From Comamonas koreensis (GTDB taxonomy: Bacteria; Pseudomonadota; Gammaproteobacteria; Burkholderiales; Burkholderiaceae_C), in the NCBI RefSeq assembly GCF_014076495.1, contig NZ_CP043575.1, positions 496,001 to 560,000 of the forward strand: a stretch of DNA of 64,000 nt, written 5' to 3'. Of this stretch, positions 19,430-28,578 are shown in pieces; positions within the stretch are counted from its first letter, which is position 1, and the number at the start of each line of letters is the position of its first letter. The notes under the pieces are model-generated. The model did not search any database and was not told the DNA's origin. It saw nothing but the letters and a program-made list of their open reading frames with translations. The translations under genes and the position numbers were made by a program.

Positions 19430-20278
19430 ATGCTGAAAAAATGGATCGCAATCGGCGCCCTGCTGGGCACCAGCATGGCCCAGGCCTATATGCCCCAATC
19501 GGGCACCTGGGTGGTTACCAGCGAACTCAATGGCAAGCCCGGTCGCGGCCTGGCCATCGATGTGCAGGGCCAGACCCTGGTCATGCAGATGTATGCCTAT
19601 GACGCCAGCGGCAATGCCACGTTCTACCTGACCTCGGGCGCCTACAAGAACAACCAGTACTCCGGCACCTTGAACAAATACCGTGGCGGCCGCTACCTGG
19701 GCAGCAACGAACGCATTGGCCAGGACAACGGCAACGATGGTGTGGTGTCGATGCGCTTTGACTCGGGCACCAAAGGCTACATCAAGTTCCCGGGTGAAGC
19801 GGAAAAGGAAATCTCGCGCTTCAACTTCGGCTATGACACCAGCCCGCAAAGCCTGTTCGGCATTTGGCTCTTTACCCCGCTGGGAACCAGCACACCCCGG
19901 TCAGATGTCGTCAAACTGGAAAAGCTGACGCCTGCGAGCAACTACGGCACCGGCTTCGTCATGTCCGCAGACAACCGATTTGGCTGCGAAAATGTGACCA
20001 GCGGACCCAATGCCGGTTTGGTGGTGTGCATCAAGTTCAACGTGGCCAACCGCACCGAGCAGGTCTATTACTTTGACTACAAAGTCAATGATGGCGAGGG
20101 CTATACCGGAACCTCACCCGCAACGGCCAGCAACCTGCTGATCGTTCGCCGCCTGACCACCAGCAACGCTGATGGGACTGGCATCACCTTCAAAGACTCG
20201 GAAAGCACTCTGCCAGCAGATCCCGAAGCACTCCGCCAGGCATTCGAGTCGGTCGTGTCCGAGCCCATCGAAGAGTAA
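19430..20278 (+). CDS. Secreted protein of unknown function
   Basis: A 282-residue protein with a clear Sec signal peptide (MLKKWIAIGALLGTSMAQA, cleavage after residue ~19). The mature part opens with a GTWVVTSELNGKPGRGLAID block followed by QGQTLVMQMYAYDASGNATFYL. This pattern (aromatic-rich beta strands, YDASG turn, W/F-Y-L) is common in secreted betaproteobacterial proteins of unknown role. Two cysteines (CEN and VVCIKF) could form a disulfide. No catalytic motif seen. It is monocistronic, with AT-rich sequence upstream. Confidence 0.65.
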   Translation: MLKKWIAIGALLGTSMAQAYMPQSGTWVVTSELNGKPGRGLAIDVQGQTLVMQMYAYDASGNATFYLTSGAYKNNQYSGTLNKYRGGRYLGSNERIGQDNGNDGVVSMRFDSGTKGYIKFPGEAEKEISRFNFGYDTSPQSLFGIWLFTPLGTSTPRSDVVKLEKLTPASNYGTGFVMSADNRFGCENVTSGPNAGLVVCIKFNVANRTEQVYYFDYKVNDGEGYTGTSPATASNLLIVRRLTTSNADGTGITFKDSESTLPADPEALRQAFESVVSEPIEE

Positions 20279-20301
20279 GCCTTAACGCGTCTCCCCCTTT
20301 G

Positions 20302-20337
20302 AAGCCAGCAGCCATCCGCGCGCGATGCTGCTGGCTT
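20302..20337. terminator. Hairpin after the secreted-protein gene, possible terminator
   Basis: Perfect 11-bp arms (AAGCCAGCAGC/GCTGCTGGCTT) enclose a 14-nt loop. There is no T tract, so it may be a weak terminator or a transcript-stabilising stem. Confidence 0.4.
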
Positions 20338-20415
20338 CGCCGTCTGTGGGCGAAACGCGCATCCATCGCAGGCCCTGGCACCGCGGTTTGCCATCCAGCG
20401 CTACACTCAGCCCCC

Positions 20416-21045
20416 ATGCCCCCCACCACCCCTGCCCGCCTGTCCATCCGCGCCCTGCAAAGCCCCATCAGCGGGCCCTGCTCGCTGGAGCTGGCAGCCG
20501 GCGAATGCGTGGCGGTGATGGGCGCATCGGGGGCGGGCAAGTCAGTGTTGCTGCGGCTGATTGCCGATCTGGACCCGGGCAGTGGCGAGGTGCTGCTCAA
20601 CGGCCAGGCACGCAGCGCCTTCAGCGGCCCGGCCTGGCGCCAGCAGGTGATGTACCTGGCGGCAGAGCCTGCCTGGTGGGGGGCGACGGTGATGGAGCAT
20701 TTCCCGCCGGGCTCGCAGGCGGCGCTGCTGGAGATGGCCAGTGCGCTGGGGCTGCGCCAGGGCTTTGTCGATATTGCGCTGACCCAGCTGTCGACCGGCG
20801 AGCGCCAGCGCCTGGCCTTGCTGCGCGGGCTGTTGCGCAGGCCCCAGGTGCTGCTGCTCGATGAGCCCACGGCGGCCCTCGATGAAACATCGGTGGCTGC
20901 GGTAGAGCAACTGCTGCAGCGCTGCCAGCAGCAGGGCCTGAGCCTGCTGTGGGTGACCCATTCGCAGGCGCAGGCCGCGCGCGTGGGCCAGCGCTGCATG
21001 CAATTGGTAGACCACCAGCTGCGGCCGATGGAGGCCGCGCAATGA
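20416..21045 (+). CDS. fetA: ABC transporter ATP-binding protein, FetA/YbbL type
   Basis: A 209-residue ABC ATPase with Walker A (GASGAGKS), signature (LSTGERQRLAL), Walker B (VLLLDEPTAALD) and the H-loop (WVTHS). It overlaps the following permease gene by 4 nt (ATGA). The pair matches FetAB (YbbLM), implicated in E. coli in iron export and protection against oxidative stress. The start at 20416 gives the family length; no clear ribosome site is seen. Confidence 0.82.
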   Translation: MPPTTPARLSIRALQSPISGPCSLELAAGECVAVMGASGAGKSVLLRLIADLDPGSGEVLLNGQARSAFSGPAWRQQVMYLAAEPAWWGATVMEHFPPGSQAALLEMASALGLRQGFVDIALTQLSTGERQRLALLRGLLRRPQVLLLDEPTAALDETSVAAVEQLLQRCQQQGLSLLWVTHSQAQAARVGQRCMQLVDHQLRPMEAAQ

Positions 21046-21845
21046 ACACGGCGATCCATCTGCAACCCGGCGATTTGCTGGTGGGCGCAGCACTGGTGCT
21101 GGCCGCCGCTGCCGCCTCCTGGGCGATGCGCCTGCAGTTGCAGCGCCAGGTGCTGTGGGCATCGCTGCGCATGGTGGTGCAGCTCCTGCTGGTGGGCTAT
21201 GTGCTGCGGCTGGTGTTCCAGCAGGCGCACCCGGGCACCACCTTGGTCGTCGTGCTGGTGATGATTGCCGCTGCCGCGCGCGAAGTGGCGGTGCGGCCGC
21301 ACCAGCGGCTGGCCGGCGGGGGCAACTACCGCATTGCGGGGCTGGTGGTGGCGCTGGCCAGCCTGTCGACCGTGGTGCTGGCGCTGATGACCGCCGTGCG
21401 GCCCGATCCCTGGTTTGATGCACGCTATGCGATACCGCTGATGGGCATTGTGCTGGGCAGCGTGCTCAATGCCGCGAGCCTGGGGCTGGACAGCTTTTTT
21501 GATGGCGTGCGCCAGGGGCGCGCTGCGATCGAGGCCCAGCTGGCGCTGGGGGTCCCTTTCCGCCGGGCCCTGGCACCGCACACCCGCGCCGCTATCCGCC
21601 GGGGGCTGATCCCCATCATCAACCAGATGTCGGCTGCGGGATTGATCACCTTGCCCGGCATCATGACCGGCCAGATCCTGGGCGGCATGGACCCGCTGGA
21701 AGCGGCCAAGTACCAGATCTTGTTGTTGCTGCTGCTGACGGGCGCGGGCGGCATGGCCGCCGCCGGCAGTGTGCTGCTGGCCGCCCGGGCGCTGGGTGAC
21801 GAGCGCCAGCGCCTGCGGCTGGACCGGCTGAACGCCCATAGCTGA
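21042..21845 (+). CDS. fetB: ABC transporter permease, FetB/YbbM type
   Basis: A 267-residue inner-membrane protein with about six or seven membrane segments. Conserved blocks are LRMVVQLLLVGYVL near the N-terminus, the NAASLGLDSFFDGV loop and the NQMSAAGLITLPGIMTGQILGG stretch typical of FetB/UPF0014. It is translationally coupled to fetA (ATGA overlap). Substrate is probably iron, by family. Confidence 0.85.
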   Translation: MNTAIHLQPGDLLVGAALVLAAAAASWAMRLQLQRQVLWASLRMVVQLLLVGYVLRLVFQQAHPGTTLVVVLVMIAAAAREVAVRPHQRLAGGGNYRIAGLVVALASLSTVVLALMTAVRPDPWFDARYAIPLMGIVLGSVLNAASLGLDSFFDGVRQGRAAIEAQLALGVPFRRALAPHTRAAIRRGLIPIINQMSAAGLITLPGIMTGQILGGMDPLEAAKYQILLLLLLTGAGGMAAAGSVLLAARALGDERQRLRLDRLNAHS

Positions 21846-21906
21846 TCTGTTTTGCTATCTCGCAGTGCTGTTCCTAGAATGGGCAAGCACATCTGGGAGA
21901 GCAGCC

Positions 21907-23622
21907 ATGGCAGAGCGCGACAAGGACAACCTGGTGGATGAGCTGGTCGACTACGACCCGCTGGGCAGCGATCCGGCCTTGAAGGCCGCCCTGGCACGCG
22001 CGCAGGCCCAGGCCTGGCTGCCGGGCCTGCAGCAACACGCCCGCACCGTTGGCAGCAGCGCCTTTGCGCAATGGGCCGACCAGGCCAACCGCCACCCACC
22101 GCAGTTGCAGCAATGGGATGCACGGGGCCGGCGCATCGACCAGGTGGAGTTTCACCCCGCATGGCACCAGGTGCTGGCGCATTACCGTGCGCAGCAACTG
22201 ATCGACATGCCGTTTGCCGATGCACCGGAAGATGCACCACGCGGCCGCTGGACAGCCTGGGCCGCCGGTTTTTACCTGCATGGCCAGGCAGAAGCGGGCA
22301 GCCTCTGCCCCGCAACGATGACGACGGCGGCGATCCCGGTGCTGCGCAAGGAGCCAGCGCTATGGGCACAGATCGCGCCTGGCATTACCAGTGCCCACCA
22401 TGACGCGCGCGATGCGCCGCTGGCAGACAAGACGGCCCTGTGGGTGGGCATGGGCATGACCGAAAAACAAGGCGGCTCGGACGTGCGCAGCAACACCACC
22501 GTGGCCTATCCGCAGGGTGCCACAGGCGGCGGGCGCGGCGCGGACTACCGGCTGCAAGGTCATAAATGGTTTTATTCGGTGCCGATGGCCGATGCGCACC
22601 TGGTGGTGGCGCGCATGGCCAGCAGCGCCGCCGACGGCCATGCACTGCAGGCACCGCTGGCCTGCTTTTGGGTGCCGCGCTGGCAACCCGATGGGACCCG
22701 CAACCATGTGCTGGTGCAGCGCCTCAAGGACAAGGTGGGCAACCGCAGCAATGCCAGCAGCGAGGTGCTGTTTGACGATGCCTATGGCGTGCTGGTGGGC
22801 GAGGAAGGCCGGGGCATTGCCACCATCATGGAGATGGCCACGGTCACGCGGCTGTGCTGCGTGCTGGGCAGCTGCGCGCTGCTGCGCCAGGCCACTGTGC
22901 AGGCGCTGTGGTCGGCCCGGCACCGCCAGGCCTTTGGCGCGGCGCTCATCGCGCAGCCGCTGATGCAATCGGTGCTGGCCGACCTGGCGCTGGAGAGCGA
23001 GGCAGCGCTGCTCTTGGCCATGCAGCTGGCGCAGGCCTTTGAGGGCAGCAGCGCCCCGGGCCAGACCACCGCGCAGGCCTGGCAGCGCGCCATGACGCCA
23101 GCGGCCAAGTTCTGGGTCTGCAAACGCGCCATTGCCTGCAGCGCCGAGGCCATGGAAGTGCTGGGCGGCAATGGCTATATCGACAGCTCGGCGCTGGCAC
23201 GCATCTACCGCGAAGCGCCGGTCAATTCGATCTGGGAGGGCTCGGGCAATGTGATGTGCCTCGATGTGCTCAAGGCCCTGCAGCGCGAGCCTGACCTGCG
23301 CGACGCGCTGTGGCTGGACTTGCAGCGCATGGCAGCCGATGACACGCCCATCCAACAAGCGCTGGCGTGCCTGCAAGGCCAGTGGCAGGCCATGGCGCAA
23401 GACGCCTGGGCGCAGCAGGCGCAGGCGCGCCAATGGGTGCAGCAGCTGGTGCTGGTGGCGCAGGCGGGCCTGATGCGGCAGCACGCAGCGCCCGCCCATG
23501 CCGATGCCTTTGTCGCCAGCCGCCTGGGGCCACATGCCAGTTTGGGCGTGATGGGTGCTTATCCGCTTGCCAAGGCGCAGATCAGCGCTATCCTCAGCGC
23601 CAGTCTGCAGTTGCAAAAATGA
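21907..23622 (+). CDS. aidB: AidB-like acyl-CoA dehydrogenase-fold flavoprotein
   Basis: A 571-residue protein of the AidB branch of the acyl-CoA dehydrogenase superfamily. Diagnostic blocks are the N-terminal [25 protein letters not shown], the central [15 protein letters not shown] and the C-terminal [21 protein letters not shown]. coli AidB (541 residues) binds FAD and DNA and is part of the adaptive response to alkylation. This one is a little longer. ATG 21907 follows a GGGAGAGC ribosome site. It lies 13 nt before sdaA and may be co-transcribed, though no functional link is evident. A straightforward acyl-CoA dehydrogenase role remains possible. Confidence 0.8.
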   Translation: MAERDKDNLVDELVDYDPLGSDPALKAALARAQAQAWLPGLQQHARTVGSSAFAQWADQANRHPPQLQQWDARGRRIDQVEFHPAWHQVLAHYRAQQLIDMPFADAPEDAPRGRWTAWAAGFYLHGQAEAGSLCPATMTTAAIPVLRKEPALWAQIAPGITSAHHDARDAPLADKTALWVGMGMTEKQGGSDVRSNTTVAYPQGATGGGRGADYRLQGHKWFYSVPMADAHLVVARMASSAADGHALQAPLACFWVPRWQPDGTRNHVLVQRLKDKVGNRSNASSEVLFDDAYGVLVGEEGRGIATIMEMATVTRLCCVLGSCALLRQATVQALWSARHRQAFGAALIAQPLMQSVLADLALESEAALLLAMQLAQAFEGSSAPGQTTAQAWQRAMTPAAKFWVCKRAIACSAEAMEVLGGNGYIDSSALARIYREAPVNSIWEGSGNVMCLDVLKALQREPDLRDALWLDLQRMAADDTPIQQALACLQGQWQAMAQDAWAQQAQARQWVQQLVLVAQAGLMRQHAAPAHADAFVASRLGPHASLGVMGAYPLAKAQISAILSASLQLQK

Positions 23623-23635
23623 TCGGAAAGTAGCC

Positions 23636-25027
23636 ATGGCCGTCAGCGTGTTTGATTTGTTCAAGATCGGTATCGGGCCCAGCAGCTCGCACACGGTCGG
23701 CCCGATGCGCGCCGCGCATGCCTTTGTGCAGCGCCTGCAACGCCAAGGCCAGCTTTCGCAGGTGGCACGCCTGCGCTGCCAGCTGTTCGGCTCCCTGGGC
23801 GCCACCGGCATCGGCCACGCCAGTGACCGTGCGGTGATCCTGGGCCTGGCCGGCCATGCGCCCGATACGGTGGATGTGAATGCCATCGATGCGCTGATTG
23901 CCGAAGTCCACAGCACCGGGCAGCTGCTGCTCAATGGCGAGCAGCGCATCGTGTTTGACCCGGCCACCGACCTGCTCTTGATTGGCGAGGTCAGCCTGCC
24001 TTTCCACCCCAATGGCATGCGCTTGGAGGCCTGGGATGCGCAGCATGGGCTGGTCGACGCGCAGGCCTACTACTCGGTGGGCGGGGGCTTTATCGTCAGC
24101 GAAGAGGCCGCCTACGATGCCGAGCGCCAGCAGGCGATTGCGCCCGATACCGAGGTGCTGCCCCTGCCCTTTCACAGCGCCGCGCAGCTGCTGCAGCTGG
24201 CGCAGGACCACCAGCAGCCGATTGCGCAGATCATGCGCACCAATGAACGCCACTGGCGCGCCGATGCCGACATCGACAGCGGCCTGCTCAAGATCTGGCA
24301 GGCCATGCAGGACTGCGTACAACGCGGCTGCCGCACCGAAGGGCGCCTGCCCGGCGGGCTCAACGTCAAACGCCGTGCGGCCGGCTTTTACCAAGGCCTG
24401 ACCCAGCATGCCCACGGTGCCAGCACCGATCCGCTGGAGGTGATGGACTGGGTGAACCTGTTTGCACTGGCCGTGAACGAGGAAAACGCCGCCGGCGGCC
24501 GGGTGGTGACCGCCCCCACCAATGGCGCTGCCGGCATTGTGCCGGCCGTGCTGCACTACTACTGGCGCTTTGTGCCCGGCGCCAGCGAGGCCGGTGTGGT
24601 GGACTTTTTGCTGACCGCAGGCGCCATCGGCATGCTGTACAAGGAAAACGCCTCGATATCGGGCGCCGAAGTGGGCTGCCAGGGCGAGGTGGGCGTGGCC
24701 TGCTCGATGGCGGCAGCAGGCCTGTGCGCGGTGATGGGCGGCACACCAGCGCAGGTGGAGAACGCCGCCGAGATCGGCATGGAGCACCACCTGGGCCTGA
24801 CCTGCGACCCGGTTGCCGGCCTGGTGCAGGTGCCCTGCATCGAGCGCAACGCGCTGGCCGCCGTCAAGGCCATCAATGCCGCACGCATGGCCTTGCGCGG
24901 CGATGGCTCGCATGTCGTGAGCCTGGACAACGTGATCGCCACGATGCGCGCCACCGGCGCCGACATGATGAGCAAGTACAAGGAGACCTCGCTGGGCGGG
25001 CTGGCCGTGCACATCGTCGAATGCTGA
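23636..25027 (+). CDS. sdaA: L-serine ammonia-lyase, iron-sulfur dependent
   Basis: A 463-residue single-chain L-serine dehydratase that converts serine to pyruvate and ammonia. The N-terminal [20 protein letters not shown] is diagnostic of the family. The [4Fe-4S] cysteines fit those in [18 protein letters not shown] and [18 protein letters not shown] 23636 starts the conserved region. The next gene, a LysR regulator in the same direction 83 nt downstream, could be associated but this is not shown. Confidence 0.93.
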   Translation: MAVSVFDLFKIGIGPSSSHTVGPMRAAHAFVQRLQRQGQLSQVARLRCQLFGSLGATGIGHASDRAVILGLAGHAPDTVDVNAIDALIAEVHSTGQLLLNGEQRIVFDPATDLLLIGEVSLPFHPNGMRLEAWDAQHGLVDAQAYYSVGGGFIVSEEAAYDAERQQAIAPDTEVLPLPFHSAAQLLQLAQDHQQPIAQIMRTNERHWRADADIDSGLLKIWQAMQDCVQRGCRTEGRLPGGLNVKRRAAGFYQGLTQHAHGASTDPLEVMDWVNLFALAVNEENAAGGRVVTAPTNGAAGIVPAVLHYYWRFVPGASEAGVVDFLLTAGAIGMLYKENASISGAEVGCQGEVGVACSMAAAGLCAVMGGTPAQVENAAEIGMEHHLGLTCDPVAGLVQVPCIERNALAAVKAINAARMALRGDGSHVVSLDNVIATMRATGADMMSKYKETSLGGLAVHIVEC

Positions 25028-25110
25028 TCTCAAGCGGCGGCCACCAACCTGGGTGACAAGCCGGGCCTTGCGCACGGGGGGTGGCCGACCCCAGCGCCTA
25101 CAATCGCGCC

Positions 25111-26067
25111 ATGGCAATGCATTTTGACTTGGTAGATCTGCGCCTCATGGTGCATGTGGCAGACGCGAACAGCATGACGCGGGGGGCCGAGCTGTCGTTC
25201 ATCTCGCTGCCGGCGGCCAGCACCCGTATCAAGAACCTGGAAGAGAGCATGGGCGTCAAGCTCCTGTACCGCACCAGCCAGGGCGTGACCCTGACCCTGC
25301 CGGGCCAGGCCTTTGTGCAGCATGCGCGCACCGTGCTGGGCCAGATCGAGCATCTGCGCGGCGACATGCAGGAGTACGCGCGTGGCATCAAGGGCCATGT
25401 GCGCGTGTTTGCCAACACCACGGCGCTGGGCGAGTTCCTGCCCCCGGTGCTGCGCGCCTACCTGCGCAAGCACCCGGATGTGGATATCGACCTGCGCGAG
25501 CGCCTGTCCAACGACATCATCCGTGCCGTGGGTGAAGGCCAGACGGATATCGGCATCGTCGCCGGCCAGGTGCGCACCGAAAGCCTGGTCGCGATGCCCT
25601 ACCGGCGCGACCGCCTGGTGCTCGTCGTCTATGCCGACCATGCGCTGGCCCGGCGCAAGGCCGTGGCCTTTGGCGACACCCTGGAGTACGACTACATCGG
25701 ACTGCATGAATCGAGCGCCATCCACGCGTTCTTGCGCCAGCACAGCGACCTGCTGCACCGCCCGATCAAGCAACGCATCCAGGTGGGCAATTTCGAGGCC
25801 GCCTGCCGCATGATCGAAGCGGGCGTGGGCATCGGCATCCTGCCCGAATCCGCTGCCCGCCGCCACGCGCGCAGCATGGACATCCGCATCATCAGCATCT
25901 CGGACGAATGGTCCAACCGCGAGATGCAGATCGTGGTGCGCAACCTCGAATCGCTCCCCTCCTTTGCCCGCGAGCTGGTGGAGCTGCTGGTCGAAGACGG
26001 TGCCAGCGGTGACGAAGGCCAGGGCGATACGGACAGCGACAACGAACAGGTGCCGACCAGCAACTGA
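25111..26067 (+). CDS. LysR-family transcriptional regulator
   Basis: A 318-residue LysR protein: N-terminal winged helix-turn-helix (~1-62, SLPAASTRIKNLEESMGVKLLYR) and a type-2 periplasmic-binding-like effector domain (~90-300). The C-terminal ~25 residues are acidic and low in complexity. No divergent gene is present that would identify its target. Effector unknown. Confidence 0.8.
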   Translation: MAMHFDLVDLRLMVHVADANSMTRGAELSFISLPAASTRIKNLEESMGVKLLYRTSQGVTLTLPGQAFVQHARTVLGQIEHLRGDMQEYARGIKGHVRVFANTTALGEFLPPVLRAYLRKHPDVDIDLRERLSNDIIRAVGEGQTDIGIVAGQVRTESLVAMPYRRDRLVLVVYADHALARRKAVAFGDTLEYDYIGLHESSAIHAFLRQHSDLLHRPIKQRIQVGNFEAACRMIEAGVGIGILPESAARRHARSMDIRIISISDEWSNREMQIVVRNLESLPSFARELVELLVEDGASGDEGQGDTDSDNEQVPTSN

Positions 26068-26220
26068 GCCGCCGGGCCCCGGCGAGCCCGCCACTGCGTC
26101 AAAAGCTGCCACAAAGCTCACGCCAGCGCCCTGGCAACCCCAGCCAGTCATGCAGGCGGTAGGCAGCGGGCCTGTGCAGCGCTATGCTGTGGCATCCCTT
26201 TTGTTGAGCCTGGACACCCC

Positions 26221-26649
26221 ATGACTGCTATCTGGAAAAAGCCCATCTCGCTGGATGCGCTGCGCGACAAGGCGCGCAATACGGCGATTGAACACCTGGG
26301 CATCGAATACGTTGAAATCGGCGACGACTACCTGGTGGGCCGCGTGCCGGTGGACCACCGCACGCACCAGCCCTTTGGGCTGCTGCATGGCGGCGTCAGC
26401 GTGGTGCTGGCGGAGACGCTGGGATCGGTTGGCGCGCTGTTCTCGTCGCCAGAAGGCTGGCGCTGCGTGGGGCTGGACATCAATGCCAACCACATCCGGG
26501 GTGTGAAGAGCGGCTGGGTCACCGGCACCGCCAAGCCCGTGCATATCGGCCGCATGACCCAGGTCTGGCAGATCGACATGGTCAACGATGACGGCAAGCT
26601 GACCTGCGTTTCGCGCATCACGATGGCGATGCTGGAAGACGCCGCTTAA
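26221..26649 (+). CDS. Hotdog-fold acyl-CoA thioesterase (PaaI/MenI-like)
   Basis: A 142-residue single-hotdog thioesterase. The HGGVSVVLAETLGSVGA segment holds the catalytic acidic residue on the central helix, as in EntH/MenI and PaaI. GLDINANHIRGVKSGWVTG is a standard beta-strand block. The cognate acyl-CoA cannot be inferred. It is convergent with the racemase gene, with an 8-nt gap. Confidence 0.82.
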   Translation: MTAIWKKPISLDALRDKARNTAIEHLGIEYVEIGDDYLVGRVPVDHRTHQPFGLLHGGVSVVLAETLGSVGALFSSPEGWRCVGLDINANHIRGVKSGWVTGTAKPVHIGRMTQVWQIDMVNDDGKLTCVSRITMAMLEDAA

Positions 26650-26657
26650 GGCCTTAT

Positions 26658-27389
26658 TCAGTTGCCGTAGGCCACGCGCGCCAAGGCCCGCGCCAGCTCC
26701 CAGGCCGGGTCGACCAACGGCAGGCCTTGCATGCTGGCCGCGCCTGGCAGGGCCAGCGGTATTTCGGTGCAGCCCATGATCAGCGGCACATCGCCATGGC
26801 GGGCGCGCATGGCCTGGGCCACGGCGGCAAAATCGGCGCGCGCCTGGTCCATGCGGTCGGCCTTCACACCCTGGTAGATGCCGCGCATCAGCAACTCACG
26901 CTCAGCCTCTTGCGGCAGGTGCACGGTGATGCCGCAGGCGGCCAGCGCCTGGTCATACAGGCCAATGCGGTAGGTGCCTTGCGTGGCCAGCAGCATGCAG
27001 GCCTGGTGGCCTTGCTCTTGCAGGCCCTCGGCCACCACGCGCGCAATGTGCAAGAGCTGCAGCTGCGGGTAGGCCTGCTGCAGGCGCCCATGCCAGGCGT
27101 GGGCGGTATTGCAGGCCACGGCCACCGCCTGGGCGCCCACTGCCTGGAGCTTGTCCAGGCCCTGGCACATCATCGCGAAGGGGTCCTCTGCGGTCTCGGG
27201 CGCCAGCAGCGCGGCGCTGCGGTCCGGTATCGGCAACTGGGCCAGCCAATGCGTGGGGTAGCCCTGGTCGGTAACAGCGGCGCCGCTGGCCCGCAAATGG
27301 TCTGCGCAGGCCTGTACAAACAGGCGCACAAAATCAGCGCCCGCTGCCGGGCCCATGCCGCCCAGAATGCCTACGGTGGAAAGCGTCAT
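26658..27389 (-). CDS. Aspartate/glutamate racemase family protein
   Basis: A 243-residue cofactor-independent racemase. The two catalytic cysteines lie in VAVACNTAHAW and IMGCTEIPLAL, and the N-terminal VGILGGMGPAAGADF is typical. It converts L- and D-aspartate or glutamate, or a relative. It lies 79 nt downstream of a glutamate/aspartate-type binding protein gene on the same strand, with a terminator-like hairpin between. Start 27389 fits the family; the frame runs on to 27452. Confidence 0.85.
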   Translation of the reverse strand: MTLSTVGILGGMGPAAGADFVRLFVQACADHLRASGAAVTDQGYPTHWLAQLPIPDRSAALLAPETAEDPFAMMCQGLDKLQAVGAQAVAVACNTAHAWHGRLQQAYPQLQLLHIARVVAEGLQEQGHQACMLLATQGTYRIGLYDQALAACGITVHLPQEAERELLMRGIYQGVKADRMDQARADFAAVAQAMRARHGDVPLIMGCTEIPLALPGAASMQGLPLVDPAWELARALARVAYGN

Positions 27390-27404
27390 GCCGAACTCCA
27401 GAGA

Positions 27405-27434
27405 AAATGAAAAATGGCCCGTTGCCGGGCCATT
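27405..27434 (-). terminator. Hairpin terminator or attenuator between gltI and the racemase gene
   Basis: The stem AATGGCCCG/CGGGCCATT with a 4-nt loop (27413-27434) is followed, on the minus strand, by TTTTCATTTTC. It would end or reduce transcription after the binding-protein gene, allowing more binding protein than racemase. Confidence 0.65.
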
Positions 27435-27468
27435 GCAGTGCGTGCCGTGCACGACACGGGATTGTCCA

Positions 27469-28353
27469 TCAGATCGCAGGCTTGTCGCTTTGCGCCGTCA
27501 GATTGTCCTTGAGTTCCTTGTTCATCGGCAGACCCAGCGCCTGGTTCTTCGGCGGGATGGGTTGCATGAACCACTTGTCGTACAGCTTGGTGAACTCACC
27601 GGACTTCATCATGCCGCCGATGACGCCATCGACGATCTTCTTGAAGGCAGGATCGTCCTTGGGCAGCATGCAGGCATAGGGCTCGACTTGCAGCGCATCG
27701 GCCACCACTTCGTAGGCAGCAGGGTCCTTGGAGTTGGCCTTCAAGCCGTACAGCAGGATGTCATCCATCGCAAAGCCGGCTGCGCGGTCGTTTTCCATCA
27801 GCAAGAAGCCGTCGGAATGGTCCTTGGCCAAGGTGATGTTGATGTCCAGCTTCTGGTCGGCGCTGTACTTGCGCACCACAGGCAGGTTGGTGGTGCCGGT
27901 GGTGATCGCCAGCGTCTTGCCCTTCAGATCGGCCCAGCTGTTGATGCCCGAGCTCTTCTTCACGGCCACGCGGGTGCCGGTGTAGAAGTAGTTGATCGCG
28001 AAATCCACGTCCTTGTTGCGGGCGCTGTTGTTGGTGGTGGAGCCGCATTCGAGCACGATGGTGCCGTTCTGGATCAGCGGAATGCGGTTGGCCGAGGTGA
28101 CCGACTGCCATTTCACTTTCAGGTCGGGCTTGCCGATTTCCTTGCGCACGGCATCGGCCACGGCGTTGGAGATGTCCACCGAGAAGCCAATGGCGTTCTG
28201 GCCACCGGAGAGGTAGCTGAACGGCACCGAGGATTCGCGGTAGGCGAACGTGATTTCGCCCGAATCCTTGGCCTTGGCCAGCACATCGGCAAAGGCCGAG
28301 GGCAGGCAGGCAACGGCAGCGGCAGCACAGACCAGCGACTTAACAAACTTCAT
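27469..28353 (-). CDS. gltI: Periplasmic amino-acid binding protein, GltI-like (glutamate/aspartate)
   Basis: A 294-residue substrate-binding protein with a Sec signal peptide (cleavage near AFA|DVL). Blocks such as VPFSYLSGGQNAIGFSVDI and ECGSTTNNSARNKDVDF are typical of GltI. A strong AAGGAGGT ribosome site precedes ATG 28353. No permease or ATPase genes are adjacent, so it must use a transporter encoded elsewhere. Its neighbours (racemase downstream, D-amino-acid dehydrogenase divergent) point to use of D-amino acids. Confidence 0.85.
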   Translation of the reverse strand: MKFVKSLVCAAAAVACLPSAFADVLAKAKDSGEITFAYRESSVPFSYLSGGQNAIGFSVDISNAVADAVRKEIGKPDLKVKWQSVTSANRIPLIQNGTIVLECGSTTNNSARNKDVDFAINYFYTGTRVAVKKSSGINSWADLKGKTLAITTGTTNLPVVRKYSADQKLDINITLAKDHSDGFLLMENDRAAGFAMDDILLYGLKANSKDPAAYEVVADALQVEPYACMLPKDDPAFKKIVDGVIGGMMKSGEFTKLYDKWFMQPIPPKNQALGLPMNKELKDNLTAQSDKPAI

Positions 28354-28578
28354 GGTGAGACCTCCTTGAATCAATCAATGCAAACAGTGTAGAAACCAGT
28401 GCTTTGTTCCAACAATGCCTTTTTGGGACAGGCCCATAACGCTTGGTTATGGTGCATGGCATACCGCAAAGGTGAAGAACCGCTGTACCTATAAGCAAAC
28501 GGCATGCCTGTTGCCCATTTTGCTATGCGACAGCCTGAATTCAAGCGCCTATATTTAAGGGTTTTCAGGGGGTGTTCC